Of a DNA stretch of 64,000 nucleotides, positions 33,419 to 41,409 are shown piece by piece. Under the pieces are notes generated by a model, which ran no database searches, was not told the DNA's origin, and saw only the letters and a program-made list of their open reading frames with translations. The stretch is from a bacterium (GTDB taxonomy: Bacteria > Armatimonadota > Fimbriimonadia > Fimbriimonadales > Fimbriimonadaceae), in contig PNMZ01000003.1 of assembly GCA_013823945.1 (NCBI GenBank), forward strand, positions 186,001-250,000. Reading direction: 5' to 3'. How positions within the stretch are numbered: the stretch's first letter is position 1; every line of letters begins with the position of its first letter. The position numbers and the translations under genes are program-made.

Positions 33419-33976
33419 CTAATGTGAAGAGTGATCCATGACTTCCGGGGTCTGACCATATTTTCCATTGAGAAGGGCCTTCAGCTCATTAACCTCACTT
33501 TCCTGTGAGCGAATTATGTCATCAGCAAGCAGTTTGAGTTCGCTGCGCTCTGTGGTCTTTAAGAGTTCCTTCGCCATGAAGATTGCATGTTCATGATGAT
33601 TGATCATTTCAGACGTGTACTGAGCTTCGGCCTCTCGGACAGACAGTCCGTCAATCGGGCTCATCATTTGCTTGTAAACACCTGTCGTCTTGTACGATGC
33701 ACCAAACCATGCTTGGAACCATGAGTTCATCTGAGAAATTTCCTTCTCTTGAGCTGCAATCACAGCTTCAGCTATTTGCCGGACTTGAGGCTCCGAGGCA
33801 ACAGTCAGGATGAGCTTCGACGATGCAACGGCTTCTTCGTGGTGAGGAATCATCTCTTCGATAAATGCCTTATCGTTCTTTGCCTCAGTTGGCCTGGCGA
33901 TGAGGATTCCTATCGCCGTGACCGAGAGGATTGCAATTAGCCAAACGACCAGCACTTTAGATTTTGTCTGCTTCAT
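33419..33976 (-). CDS. DUF305 exported or anchored protein
   Basis: 185 residues. A single N-terminal hydrophobic helix (VLVVWLIAILSVTAIGILIA) anchors or exports it. Two DUF305 repeats follow, each with the M-x2-H-H signature: FIEEMIPHHEEAVASSKLIL and YTSEMINHHEHAIFMAKELL. DUF305 proteins are ferritin-like helical bundles often found with copper-resistance genes and probably bind metal in the periplasm. The end DHSSH adds histidines. Transcribed with or just downstream of the copper operon. Confidence 0.85.
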   Translation of the reverse strand: MKQTKSKVLVVWLIAILSVTAIGILIARPTEAKNDKAFIEEMIPHHEEAVASSKLILTVASEPQVRQIAEAVIAAQEKEISQMNSWFQAWFGASYKTTGVYKQMMSPIDGLSVREAEAQYTSEMINHHEHAIFMAKELLKTTERSELKLLADDIIRSQESEVNELKALLNGKYGQTPEVMDHSSH

Positions 33977-34028
33977 GTTGATTGATTAGGGAATGTGATA
34001 TCAGATTGGTGCCTATTAAGATTGCACA

Positions 34029-34340
34029 TCAGCCGTAGGTCGTCCTCTGAGTTATGCCCTCCGCAATTTGGGTCACGAACGCCGGGCGAACATTGGGCTG
34101 AATTACTTGCTGGCCTCTATTTTGCTCTCCATATGCAGACTCAATAATGAGTAGCTCTTGGTTTGGCAATGGGGTAAATAGCTGTTCTAGTCCGGATTTT
34201 GCGAATGATGAGGCTACTAGGATGCGGTCACAAGCGACCGTTTGCAGTTCCGCTGCAGCATCACCGTGTGGCACGGACATGGCAGATATCGAGTGAGTTG
34301 CAATAAGTAGGGCAACGACTAGAGTTATAAGGCGCATCAT
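34029..34340 (-). CDS. Small exported hypothetical protein
   Basis: 103 residues from ATG 34340 (a second ATG follows). A signal peptide is clear (RLITLVVALLIATHSISA). The mature part has one Cys and no motif I recognise. No good ribosome site. Lies between DUF305 and copA in the same direction, so probably part of the metal-response set. Confidence 0.55.
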   Translation of the reverse strand: MMRLITLVVALLIATHSISAMSVPHGDAAAELQTVACDRILVASSFAKSGLEQLFTPLPNQELLIIESAYGEQNRGQQVIQPNVRPAFVTQIAEGITQRTTYG

Positions 34341-34410
34341 GTGAATAGTGTAACAAATCACCTTTTGAATCTAAAGTGTTGCCAAGGCGGCCGAGGGAAG
34401 GAACTATTAC

Positions 34411-36621
34411 CTAAGCAAACCGTCGGAGTCGAAGTGAATTGAGGATCACCGATATGCTGCTGAAAGCCATTGCCCCTGCCGCGAGCATCGGGCTGAGGAG
34501 TCCAAGTGCGGCGAGCGGAATCATCACGACGTTATAGATAAACGCCCAGAAGAGATTCCACTTAATGGTTCCAAGCGTAGCTCTTGCGAGGCGGATGGCT
34601 TGTGGAACACCACGTAGATCAGCTCGCAGTAAGGTGACTCCAGCAGTTTCGATTGCGACTTCCGTGCCGTGCCCCATCGCAATACCAAGGTCTGCTTGCG
34701 CAAGTGCTGGCGCGTCGTTTATTCCATCTCCCACCATCGCCGTAGAGCCTTTTTCCTGGTATGCCTGAACGTGCTGGGCCTTGTCTGCCGGGAGAACTCC
34801 TGCGTGCACTTTCGAGATGCCAACTTTCTGGGCAACTGCGTTCGCAGCTCGTTGATTGTCGCCGGTGACCATTACTACTTCAATGTCAGCTTGCCTAAGG
34901 AGTGAGATTGCCTCTTTGCTCGACTCACTGATAACGTCCGAAACAGCGAATACTGCGATGTTTCCTCCTGCTTTTACAACGAAGACCGTTTTGCCCTGAC
35001 TCTCCAGGTTTTCAAATGCCTCAGCGATCTCAGGAGCTGTGAGTTTGCTCCCAATCACCCAGTCCGGCTTACCCACACTCACCATCAGCCCCGCTACTTC
35101 GCCTGTGACGCCCTTTCCTCCAATAGCTTCAAACGTCGTGGGCTCTTCCCACTGTAAGCCTTCGGCCTTTGCCGCCTGCAAGACGGCCCTTGCGACGGGA
35201 TGCTCGCTCTTCGATTCAAGCGCGGAAGCGATTCGAAGAGCATCGGTTCGCGTCCAAGTTCCGAACGTGACAATGTCAGTGAGGCGCGGCTTGCCTTCGG
35301 TGATCGTTCCGGTTTTATCGAGCAGAACCGACCGAATGCGGCCAGCACGCTCCAGCGCCTCGCCGTCCTTAATCAAGATTCCGAGTTCCGCTCCGCGTCC
35401 TGTTCCAACCATTAAGGCGGTTGGCGTAGCTAAGCCGAGGGCGCAGGGGCAGGCGATGACAAGGACCGCCACGGCAGCGAGCAATCCCGTTTCAAGTCCC
35501 CTGCCAGAAAAGACGTATGCGAGGGCGGTCAGAACGGCGATACCAATCACGACCGGAACAAACACGGAGGAGATTCGATCAGCAAGCCCCTGGAGGGGGG
35601 CTTTTGAACCTTGAGCTCGTTGTACGAGAGACGCGATCTGGGCGAGCATCGTCTCAGAGCCAACGTGAGTAGCTCGAAACGTAAATGACCCTTGTTCATT
35701 TACCGTGCCCCCCGTAACTGAATCACCTGGAGTTTTGCGTACGGGAATCGGCTCCCCGGTCACCATGGATTCATTCACAAAAGATTCACCGGATATGACC
35801 TCTCCATCGACAGGGATTCGCCCCCCAGGCTTCACCACGACTGTCATTCCAACCAGTACCTCGGAAATCGGCACTTCGCGCTCACTTCCATCGGCATCGA
35901 CAATGGTCGCTAGTTTCGGAGCGAGGTCCATGAGCTTTCGGATGGCATGTGACATCCGCGACTTAGCTTTTGCCTCCATGTATCGACCGAGCAAGATCAG
36001 AACTACGATTACCGCTCCAGTTTCAAAGTAGATGTGCTCACTTTGCTCATGCCCGGAGTAGGCAAACAGGGCATAGGTACTGTAAATCCACGCCGCACCC
36101 GTGCCCATGGCAACGAGCGTGTCCATCGTCGTGGTTCCATGCCGCGCGGCCTTTGCTGCCACAACGAAGAAACCTCGTCCGCACCAGAGGATTGCAGGTG
36201 TTCCCAACGCAAAGAGTAACCAGCTTGCCCATTCTGGCCTTGGATGCCAAAACATCGAGAGGGCGAATAACGGTGCAGTGAGAATCGCTGAGAGCCAGAG
36301 GTTCTTCTGCATCAGTTTTTTGGATTCTTCCGATTCCAACCGCAGGTGTTCTGCGTGCTCGGAAGCTGAATGCGCAGCGTGGGGGTCACTCGGGATCACT
36401 TGCGCGGAATATCCCGCTGAGTCCACGGCGGCAACCAATTCGTCGGTGGAGATAGTCGGCCCATGCAGAATAGTCGCCTCGTGCGTCGCGAAATTGACAG
36501 TTGCATCGGTGACAGAGTCTCCTTTGGCAAGGGCTCGTTCAACTCGGCGCACACATGAGGCGCAGGTCATTCCCTGGATGGACAGCCTCGTCTCTTTCAG
36601 GTGATCGGAGTGATCATTCAT
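34411..36621 (-). CDS. copA: Copper(I) P-type ATPase CopA
   Basis: 736 residues. Order: one N-terminal heavy-metal domain ([10 protein letters not shown]), membrane helices, the A-domain TGE loop (MVTGEPIPV), the CPC membrane motif ([16 protein letters not shown]), the phosphorylation site DKTGT and the hinge [10 protein letters not shown]. The C-terminal pair of helices has YN in [14 protein letters not shown] and MAFSSISV, the signature of the Cu(I)-exporting 1B-1 class. Exports Cu(I) from the cytoplasm. Its ATG overlaps the copZ stop, so it is coupled with the chaperone and lies downstream of csoR. Confidence 0.95.
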   Translation of the reverse strand: MNDHSDHLKETRLSIQGMTCASCVRRVERALAKGDSVTDATVNFATHEATILHGPTISTDELVAAVDSAGYSAQVIPSDPHAAHSASEHAEHLRLESEESKKLMQKNLWLSAILTAPLFALSMFWHPRPEWASWLLFALGTPAILWCGRGFFVVAAKAARHGTTTMDTLVAMGTGAAWIYSTYALFAYSGHEQSEHIYFETGAVIVVLILLGRYMEAKAKSRMSHAIRKLMDLAPKLATIVDADGSEREVPISEVLVGMTVVVKPGGRIPVDGEVISGESFVNESMVTGEPIPVRKTPGDSVTGGTVNEQGSFTFRATHVGSETMLAQIASLVQRAQGSKAPLQGLADRISSVFVPVVIGIAVLTALAYVFSGRGLETGLLAAVAVLVIACPCALGLATPTALMVGTGRGAELGILIKDGEALERAGRIRSVLLDKTGTITEGKPRLTDIVTFGTWTRTDALRIASALESKSEHPVARAVLQAAKAEGLQWEEPTTFEAIGGKGVTGEVAGLMVSVGKPDWVIGSKLTAPEIAEAFENLESQGKTVFVVKAGGNIAVFAVSDVISESSKEAISLLRQADIEVVMVTGDNQRAANAVAQKVGISKVHAGVLPADKAQHVQAYQEKGSTAMVGDGINDAPALAQADLGIAMGHGTEVAIETAGVTLLRADLRGVPQAIRLARATLGTIKWNLFWAFIYNVVMIPLAALGLLSPMLAAGAMAFSSISVILNSLRLRRFA

Positions 36622-36815
36622 TCTCGTGAAGCTATGTAGCCTTCCTCATTAACTGCCGATATTGCTCTCTCAGGATCAATGCCCGTGACGGTAGCGGTTC
36701 CAGAGGCTAGATCCACGCTCACTTCAGAGGCTCCTTCGAGCGAAGCGATGGCTTCTTTCACGTGCTTCACGCAGTTTTGGCAAGTCATTCCGGACACTTT
36801 GATGGTTGTTTTCAT
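36618..36815 (-). CDS. copZ: Copper chaperone CopZ
   Basis: 65-residue heavy-metal-associated domain with the metal loop [11 protein letters not shown] and the usual beta-alpha-beta-beta-alpha-beta length. Delivers Cu(I) to CopA, whose gene overlaps by ATGA. AGGAG about 8 nt upstream lies inside a CsoR-like palindrome (36820-36835). Confidence 0.93.
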   Translation of the reverse strand: MKTTIKVSGMTCQNCVKHVKEAIASLEGASEVSVDLASGTATVTGIDPERAISAVNEEGYIASRE

Positions 36816-36819
36816 TTTT

Positions 36820-36835
36820 ATACTCCTATGGGTAT
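36820..36835. promoter_or_regulatory. Second CsoR-like palindrome, before copZ
   Basis: ATACTCC-TATG-GGTAT with near-symmetric arms, related to the core ATACTCCAGGGAGTAT of the csoR operator. It occupies the csoR-copZ gap and includes the copZ ribosome site, so it may add a copZ-copA specific control or be a chance overlap. Confidence 0.5.
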
Positions 36836-37129
36836 CTACGCCTTTACGAGCCTCGACATTACATCCTCAAGCTCATCGATCATTTCTTCCCTGGTCATCG
36901 TTTTCGTCTGCTCATGCGAACTTGGGGAGCCATGATCGAGGATGCAAGTACGGATGTGTGAAGCGGCAACGGCTGCCGCAACCTGGTTCAAGGCTGAGGT
37001 GATTGCTGAAATCTGCTGAAGGACATCACTGCAGTACGCGTCTTCTGACAGCATCCGTCGAATGCCACGGACTTGCCCTTCTAGGCGAGCCAATCGGCGA
37101 TCCGTTTTCGTGCGGGTTTCTGCTTCCAT
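36836..37129 (-). CDS. csoR: CsoR-family copper-sensing repressor
   Basis: 97 residues from ATG 37129 (a TTG 36 nt upstream is part of the -35 element instead). All-helical CsoR/FrmR fold with the copper ligand set: AYCSDVLQQISA gives the first Cys and SHIRTC gives His-x3-Cys, matching the Cys-His-Cys pattern of CsoR. Represses until Cu(I) binds. Its own promoter is covered by a 36-bp palindrome and TATAGT lies 6 nt before the ATG, so the transcript is probably leaderless and autoregulated. Heads csoR-copZ-copA. Confidence 0.92.
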   Translation of the reverse strand: MEAETRTKTDRRLARLEGQVRGIRRMLSEDAYCSDVLQQISAITSALNQVAAAVAASHIRTCILDHGSPSSHEQTKTMTREEMIDELEDVMSRLVKA

Positions 37130-37164
37130 GACCTCACTATACTCCAGGGAGTATAGTGAGGTCA
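37129..37164. promoter_or_regulatory. CsoR operator and leaderless promoter
   Basis: Two perfect 17-bp arms (TGACCTCACTATACTCC and its complement) with a 2-bp spacer. On the minus strand TTGACC, 18 bp, TATAGT and 6 bp precede the ATG, so the operator covers the whole promoter. Confidence 0.9.
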
Positions 37165-37174
37165 AGGCAATCGG

Positions 37175-37939
37175 TCAGAAGTTGACTGAGTAGCCAACAG
37201 TCAACCGGACAGGTGAGGCTTTCTCCCGCTTATCCCGGAATAGATCGGTCTGAATCCCAAAGTCAAGCACTCCCGTTGAAGACAGTTGCTTGCGCATTCC
37301 CAGTCCGACCCAGCCATTGAGATTTCCTCCCCGCTGCCGGGACTGCTCAACTCCAAACTCCGCCAGAAGCGTCTGGTCAAAGCGACGGGGATACCCGAGT
37401 GGCTTCGAGTAACCAATCACCGCTCCGAGGCTCGTCTGACGCTTTTTAGGTTCAGCCTCCGTGGAGTGAAGAACGTCGACGTTCAGGTGAATTTTGTCGA
37501 ACTGCCCAACCGTTTTTGTGAGAATTCCCCGTGCGCGAAGATCAACACCTTTCCCGCCAGAGACAGGTACGCCAACATCGACACGATATCCAAATGCGGG
37601 CCTATCACCAATCTCGCGTGCGACGCCTTCGAAGTAGCTGAACTCCACGGCATTTCCAACGGCTTTGCGCGATTCCGATAAATATGAGGGCTCGAATCCA
37701 ATCGAAATGTCTTTGTTCTTGGCGAACCCGTACTGGAGCTCGGATCGGAAGTTGTAGACGGGCTTCCCTCGTCGAAACGTATCAAGCCTGAATCCATTTT
37801 GAAATTCGAAGGATCGGTAGGCAATCGAGTACGCGTCTTCAAATCTCAGCGGCCGTTCCTTATCGAGATTGTTGTGATCGCTTGCCAGCGAAGCTGAAGC
37901 GATCAGAGCGCAGCATCCGAGCGTGACTAGCCGTTTCAC
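37175..37939 (-). CDS. Outer-membrane beta-barrel protein
   Basis: 254 residues with a signal peptide (LVTLGCCALIASASLA) and alternating strands ending in VGYSVNF, a C-terminal aromatic as in outer-membrane barrels. It looks like the transporter-type barrels often found at the end of copper operons (MetA/phenol-pathway-like, DUF3187-like). Overlaps the upstream 521-residue gene by ATGA, so co-expressed with it. May pass metal or metal-bound molecules; function inferred from place only. Confidence 0.75.
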   Translation of the reverse strand: MKRLVTLGCCALIASASLASDHNNLDKERPLRFEDAYSIAYRSFEFQNGFRLDTFRRGKPVYNFRSELQYGFAKNKDISIGFEPSYLSESRKAVGNAVEFSYFEGVAREIGDRPAFGYRVDVGVPVSGGKGVDLRARGILTKTVGQFDKIHLNVDVLHSTEAEPKKRQTSLGAVIGYSKPLGYPRRFDQTLLAEFGVEQSRQRGGNLNGWVGLGMRKQLSSTGVLDFGIQTDLFRDKREKASPVRLTVGYSVNF

Positions 37940-39501
37940 TTTGAGCCTCCATCAGACGGCGGCGTTGCACCACCAGAGCGATAGGGGTTGGGCCGGTCAA
38001 TTTTGCGATAGGTTTCTGGCGTCCCGTAGTTGAGCTTTGACCAAGCTTCCAACGACAGTGGCTTGACCTCCTTGAGGTCGGGATTGGCTTGGACGAACTT
38101 TTCGAACGCAGCATGTGAGGTGAATGCCCTCGACCAGGACGAGCACTCTGGATGCTCACCAAATACTTCGAGGAACACGACGTCCTTGATATTTGAAGTC
38201 CAGTTGCCCTCCTCATCGGAGATCATGACAAGTAGCCGATTTTCGTCTTCTGTAGCCGCGCGGATGATGGCTCTTCCAGGGGTCTCGGCAGCCATATCAC
38301 GGGCGCACATCATGCACCGAACCATCATTGTCCAGCCGTTGGCAGAAACCGTAGCTCCCCAAGGGCCTTCCTCTGGCAAGGCAATCGAGCAGTGTGCACA
38401 CTCGCTCATGTCCATCCAGCCCATCCCTGACATGAACATAACGTCCTCCTCACTCCCTTTCATCATTCCCATCCCGGGGGTGCTCGGTGGATGTCGGTGA
38501 TCGTGCAAGGTCATCGGTTCGCCTTCTCCTGCCTTTTGACCCGCATGTGTCGTCGCCAGAACACGATAGATCGCGATTTTGATCTGATCTTCCTTCTGTT
38601 TCTCCGTCAAGCCAGGGTAGGCGAGAATGTCGTTCACGTTGTCGTGAAGCATATGGAGATTGTCGAAGGCGTTCGCAATGTAGGGAAACCGCTTTGCAAA
38701 CCGGGGGCTCATTTCGGCGGTCATGGGCATGAAATCCCGGTCAGTTTTGTAAAGCTCAGAAGTTCGATACTGCTCACCCAGTACCTCGTACTGCGGAACA
38801 TGATCCTTGACCGGAACGCGGTAAAGCATGTCGTAGTTGACGGTTTGTAACCAGTGATATCCCCAAAACAGTCCGTTCACCTTTGGATAGTTCTTGCGAA
38901 ACGTCATGCTGTACGGGAAACTGTCGAGGTACTCCATATTCATAGGAAGACCCGTGATCGCGTATGGCTCGCTCTGATAGAACTTCCACAGTCGGTCGAT
39001 CTCCATTTCTTTCTGCGCATCTGTCATCCCGGGGTGACTGAAAACGTCGATTGTCTGAAAGTGCAACGTGTGCGCCCAGTCGAAAACCTTTTCAAGGTAT
39101 CCATACTTTTGGACAAATCGTGGCGAGATGGCAGCTTCGTCAACGGGCATTGAAGGCGGATGCTGAAGAACCCAGTCAATCTTCGAAAAGACCCTAGATT
39201 CCAGCTGGTTCGATTGTCCGGTGACGAGGGCCTCGTAGGCCATCGCATGACCTACTCCGGTTGCGTACATGTCCTTGGCGAAAGCGGGGATGCGGTCAAT
39301 CGCCCAGTTGTACGGGCCTCGCTTGTAGAAAATCTCGTCAAGTCCACGGCTGTTCATCCAGCGCGGTAACTCAGACGGCATGGTGGGCATGGGCGATTTT
39401 GTCCCCTCCTTCATTTCCATTCCAGGCATTTGCGCCCAGGCGGTCGGAAGGAGAGCAAACGCCATTGTAAGGGCAAAAACTTGTCTCATTGTTGTTCTCA
39501 T
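37936..39501 (-). CDS. Exported Met/His-rich protein with NosL-like C-terminus
   Basis: 521 residues with a signal peptide ending near AWAQ and Met-rich motifs just after (MPGMEMKEG). The first 330 residues are helical with HxxH and MxxM elements and no family I know. Then come MSGMGWMDMSECAHC and MMVRCMMCARDMA, Cys pairs typical of NosL-like metal binding, followed by a tail (VVFLEVFGEHPECSSWSRAF) that is clearly related to the tail of the next gene upstream (39544). Probable periplasmic copper-handling protein. The domain combination is unfamiliar to me. Confidence 0.8.
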   Translation of the reverse strand: MRTTMRQVFALTMAFALLPTAWAQMPGMEMKEGTKSPMPTMPSELPRWMNSRGLDEIFYKRGPYNWAIDRIPAFAKDMYATGVGHAMAYEALVTGQSNQLESRVFSKIDWVLQHPPSMPVDEAAISPRFVQKYGYLEKVFDWAHTLHFQTIDVFSHPGMTDAQKEMEIDRLWKFYQSEPYAITGLPMNMEYLDSFPYSMTFRKNYPKVNGLFWGYHWLQTVNYDMLYRVPVKDHVPQYEVLGEQYRTSELYKTDRDFMPMTAEMSPRFAKRFPYIANAFDNLHMLHDNVNDILAYPGLTEKQKEDQIKIAIYRVLATTHAGQKAGEGEPMTLHDHRHPPSTPGMGMMKGSEEDVMFMSGMGWMDMSECAHCSIALPEEGPWGATVSANGWTMMVRCMMCARDMAAETPGRAIIRAATEDENRLLVMISDEEGNWTSNIKDVVFLEVFGEHPECSSWSRAFTSHAAFEKFVQANPDLKEVKPLSLEAWSKLNYGTPETYRKIDRPNPYRSGGATPPSDGGSK

Positions 39502-39510
39502 AGTGGTTTA

Positions 39511-39528
39511 CCCCGGATCAAACCGGGG
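39511..39528. other. Intergenic hairpin between NosL-like and 521-residue genes
   Basis: CCCCGG-ATCAAA-CCGGGG, a 6-bp GC stem without a T-run on either strand. Could stabilise or attenuate the mRNA between the two genes. Confidence 0.4.
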
Positions 39529-39543
39529 CTTGTCTGGCACTGC

Positions 39544-40026
39544 TTACTTCGCAGGCTTGGTCACGAGCGCGATGAACTCGGAGAGGCTGAGAGCCTTTGC
39601 GTCCGCAACCTTGTTGTCTTTCACGTACTTATCGAACGCTGCTTTCGAGCTAAACGCCCGGGAGAGTTCCGCGCACTCCGAATGCTTCTTGAACGTATTC
39701 AAGAACACTGCGCCCTCCGGCCCAGTCCACTTGCCATCCGTTCGCTTGAGTACGACCGGCTCGCCGACTTTTTCACTCGGCGAGTAGACGACCAGATCGC
39801 CTTTGTATCGCTTCTGATCCTTGATCACGCAGTAGAGGCAGCGGTACTCGATCCGCTTGTTTCCAACCTTAACGACAACTTCGTTGTCTTGGGTTTTCAT
39901 GTTTTGAACAAGCTTGAGCTTGCAGTAGGGGCAATCCGCTTCGTGAGCGGACGCAATTGACGTCATTCCGAGCAGGCCGAATACGGCGAGGGCGGCAATG
40001 GTTTTTGAGAAAAGTTGAGTATTCAT
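39544..40026 (-). CDS. NosL-like exported copper protein
   Basis: 160 residues from ATG 40026 (the longer frame lacks a signal at its start). A signal peptide leads to HEADCPYCKLKL, then YRCLYCVIKDQKRY, two CxxC pairs as in NosL-type copper chaperones. The C-terminal VFLNTFKKHSECAELSRAF repeats in the 521-residue protein next door (VFLEVFGEHPECSSWSRAF). NosL delivers copper to nitrous-oxide reductase, but no nosZ is in the window, so a general copper chaperone role is more likely here. Confidence 0.78.
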   Translation of the reverse strand: MNTQLFSKTIAALAVFGLLGMTSIASAHEADCPYCKLKLVQNMKTQDNEVVVKVGNKRIEYRCLYCVIKDQKRYKGDLVVYSPSEKVGEPVVLKRTDGKWTGPEGAVFLNTFKKHSECAELSRAFSSKAAFDKYVKDNKVADAKALSLSEFIALVTKPAK

Positions 40027-40043
40027 TTGTTTGTATTCCCTTG

Positions 40044-40472
40044 TCACTTGACGACGACTTTTCCTTGGATCATGTCCATGGAGCAAGCAAACTTAACTTC
40101 GCCAGCTTCCTTTGGGGTGAACTTGAAGACCACCGTTTTGCCTTCCTTCACAGACTGCTTTTGCTTGAGCGACTTGAACTCGACCGTAGAACCGCAACCC
40201 ATGTTCTTCCCACCCTTGAAGGTGAGGGCGACAGGTTTGCCCTTCTTGACCGAGATCAGGGCAGGACTGTACTTGCCGTCGGCGATGGTTACGGTCAGCG
40301 TCTGAACTCCTTTGACGTCCTTAGCAGGAACAGGCTTGTCGTTCTTTGTCTGGCTGTGCTGCGCGGACATGCCGGAGCAGCAGGATTCGTCTGGTGCGCC
40401 CCCGAGAGCGGAAGCGATTGAAGCAACTCCGAGAGCTGCGATTGCGAGTGAGATAAGTGTTTTTGTTTTCAT
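40044..40472 (-). CDS. Exported cupredoxin-domain protein
   Basis: 142 residues with a signal peptide (LISLAIAALGVASIASA). The C-terminal 90 residues are a cupredoxin fold: VTIADGKYSPALISVKKGKP, FKGGKNMGCGSTVEF, and AGEVKFACSMDMIQGKVVV, with Cys and Met at the blue-copper ligand positions. Periplasmic copper carrier or buffer. Lies 18 bp upstream of the NosL-like gene in the same direction. Confidence 0.88.
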   Translation of the reverse strand: MKTKTLISLAIAALGVASIASALGGAPDESCCSGMSAQHSQTKNDKPVPAKDVKGVQTLTVTIADGKYSPALISVKKGKPVALTFKGGKNMGCGSTVEFKSLKQKQSVKEGKTVVFKFTPKEAGEVKFACSMDMIQGKVVVK

Positions 40473-40486
40473 TGTTTTCTCTTAAG

Positions 40487-41281
40487 TTAGTTTCCGTAGA
40501 CCAAGAGGCCTCCGAAGTGTCCTGCACTAGCCACAGCAGCCGTGGCCGCAATGAGCAATGCGATGTAGATAGTTGATGTATGGGCCTCGCGCCTCCGCCA
40601 CAGAACCAAGCCCGTCATTAGCAGGGTTGACGCTGTAGCGAGCACGAAGTGGATGAGGGCATTTCCGGTCCAACTAAATCCAACCCGGTAGAACGCGAGT
40701 AGACCAGTTGGAACGGCGAACCACGCACTGATTGCCCCGAACAGCAGACATAGCCATGCGCTCTTACGCAGGTCATTCGACCTTTTTCGAATCCCGACAA
40801 GTTCCAACACAGCTCCGAAAATGAACAGTGCAATAGGGAAGTGAATTACGAGCGGGTGCATCGAGTGCTTTGGGAGGAGCTGGTCGAGAATGCTCGCCTT
40901 AGCTTTACCTTCACTCTTTGCCCTATCTTTCAGTGTGCCGGGCACTCCTTCCGGGTGACTTTTTGGATCACCCGGCAAGGTATCTGCCTTCCACTCTTGC
41001 TCGTTGGTCCACCCGTCGTTATCAGAGTCTTTGGCGGCAACTGATAGAATAATCAGACTGTCCAATCGGCTCTTTTGGCTTGCGCGGAGGGTAACCTTAA
41101 GGTCCTTCCCGAACGGGTTATGTTCAGGTGGTTCGGTGTGGCACGTCATGCACGAGTTACGCGAGATCCGAGATGACTCCTTCATCCGCGTAACTTCGTG
41201 GAACTTCTCCATGTCCTCCGGAGTGGCGAACACACTCGCCGTAGAGCACGCGAAGACGAGCAAGGAAAGTGCGACTCTCAT
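40487..41281 (-). CDS. Cytochrome-like, calcium-loop and DUF2231 fusion
   Basis: 264 residues. After a signal peptide there is one haem-c motif SCMTCH (about 43-48), a thrombospondin-3/EF-hand-like calcium loop DSDNDGWTNEQEW (about 86-98), and four membrane helices of the DUF2231 type (MHPLVIHFPIALFIFGAVLELVG). DUF2231 proteins often accompany redox and copper genes. Probably a membrane-anchored periplasmic redox subunit. Its ATG overlaps the small Cys-rich gene (41278). Confidence 0.82.
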   Translation of the reverse strand: MRVALSLLVFACSTASVFATPEDMEKFHEVTRMKESSRISRNSCMTCHTEPPEHNPFGKDLKVTLRASQKSRLDSLIILSVAAKDSDNDGWTNEQEWKADTLPGDPKSHPEGVPGTLKDRAKSEGKAKASILDQLLPKHSMHPLVIHFPIALFIFGAVLELVGIRKRSNDLRKSAWLCLLFGAISAWFAVPTGLLAFYRVGFSWTGNALIHFVLATASTLLMTGLVLWRRREAHTSTIYIALLIAATAAVASAGHFGGLLVYGN

Positions 41282-41409
41282 CGCCGTTTACCTTCGCACG
41301 CTGATCGCGAGCCGCAACCGCAGTCTGCTGACTTGAACTTACGGAATGTAAGCCAAAGGTAGATGCCAGCACCCACGGAGATGAGGATAGCCGTGCCCAC
41401 CGATTCCAT
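41278..41409 (-). CDS. 43-residue Cys-rich membrane protein
   Basis: A small gene tucked between its neighbours by stop-start overlaps on both sides (TAATG with the upstream gene, ATGA with the downstream one). It encodes MESVGTAILISVGAGIYLW, a single helix, then FRKFKSADCGCGSRSACEG, a Cys cluster. It resembles the FeoB-associated Cys-rich membrane protein type. GAGGTGA just upstream serves as ribosome site. Probably part of the copper/redox operon. Confidence 0.75.
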   Translation of the reverse strand: MESVGTAILISVGAGIYLWLTFRKFKSADCGCGSRSACEGKRR

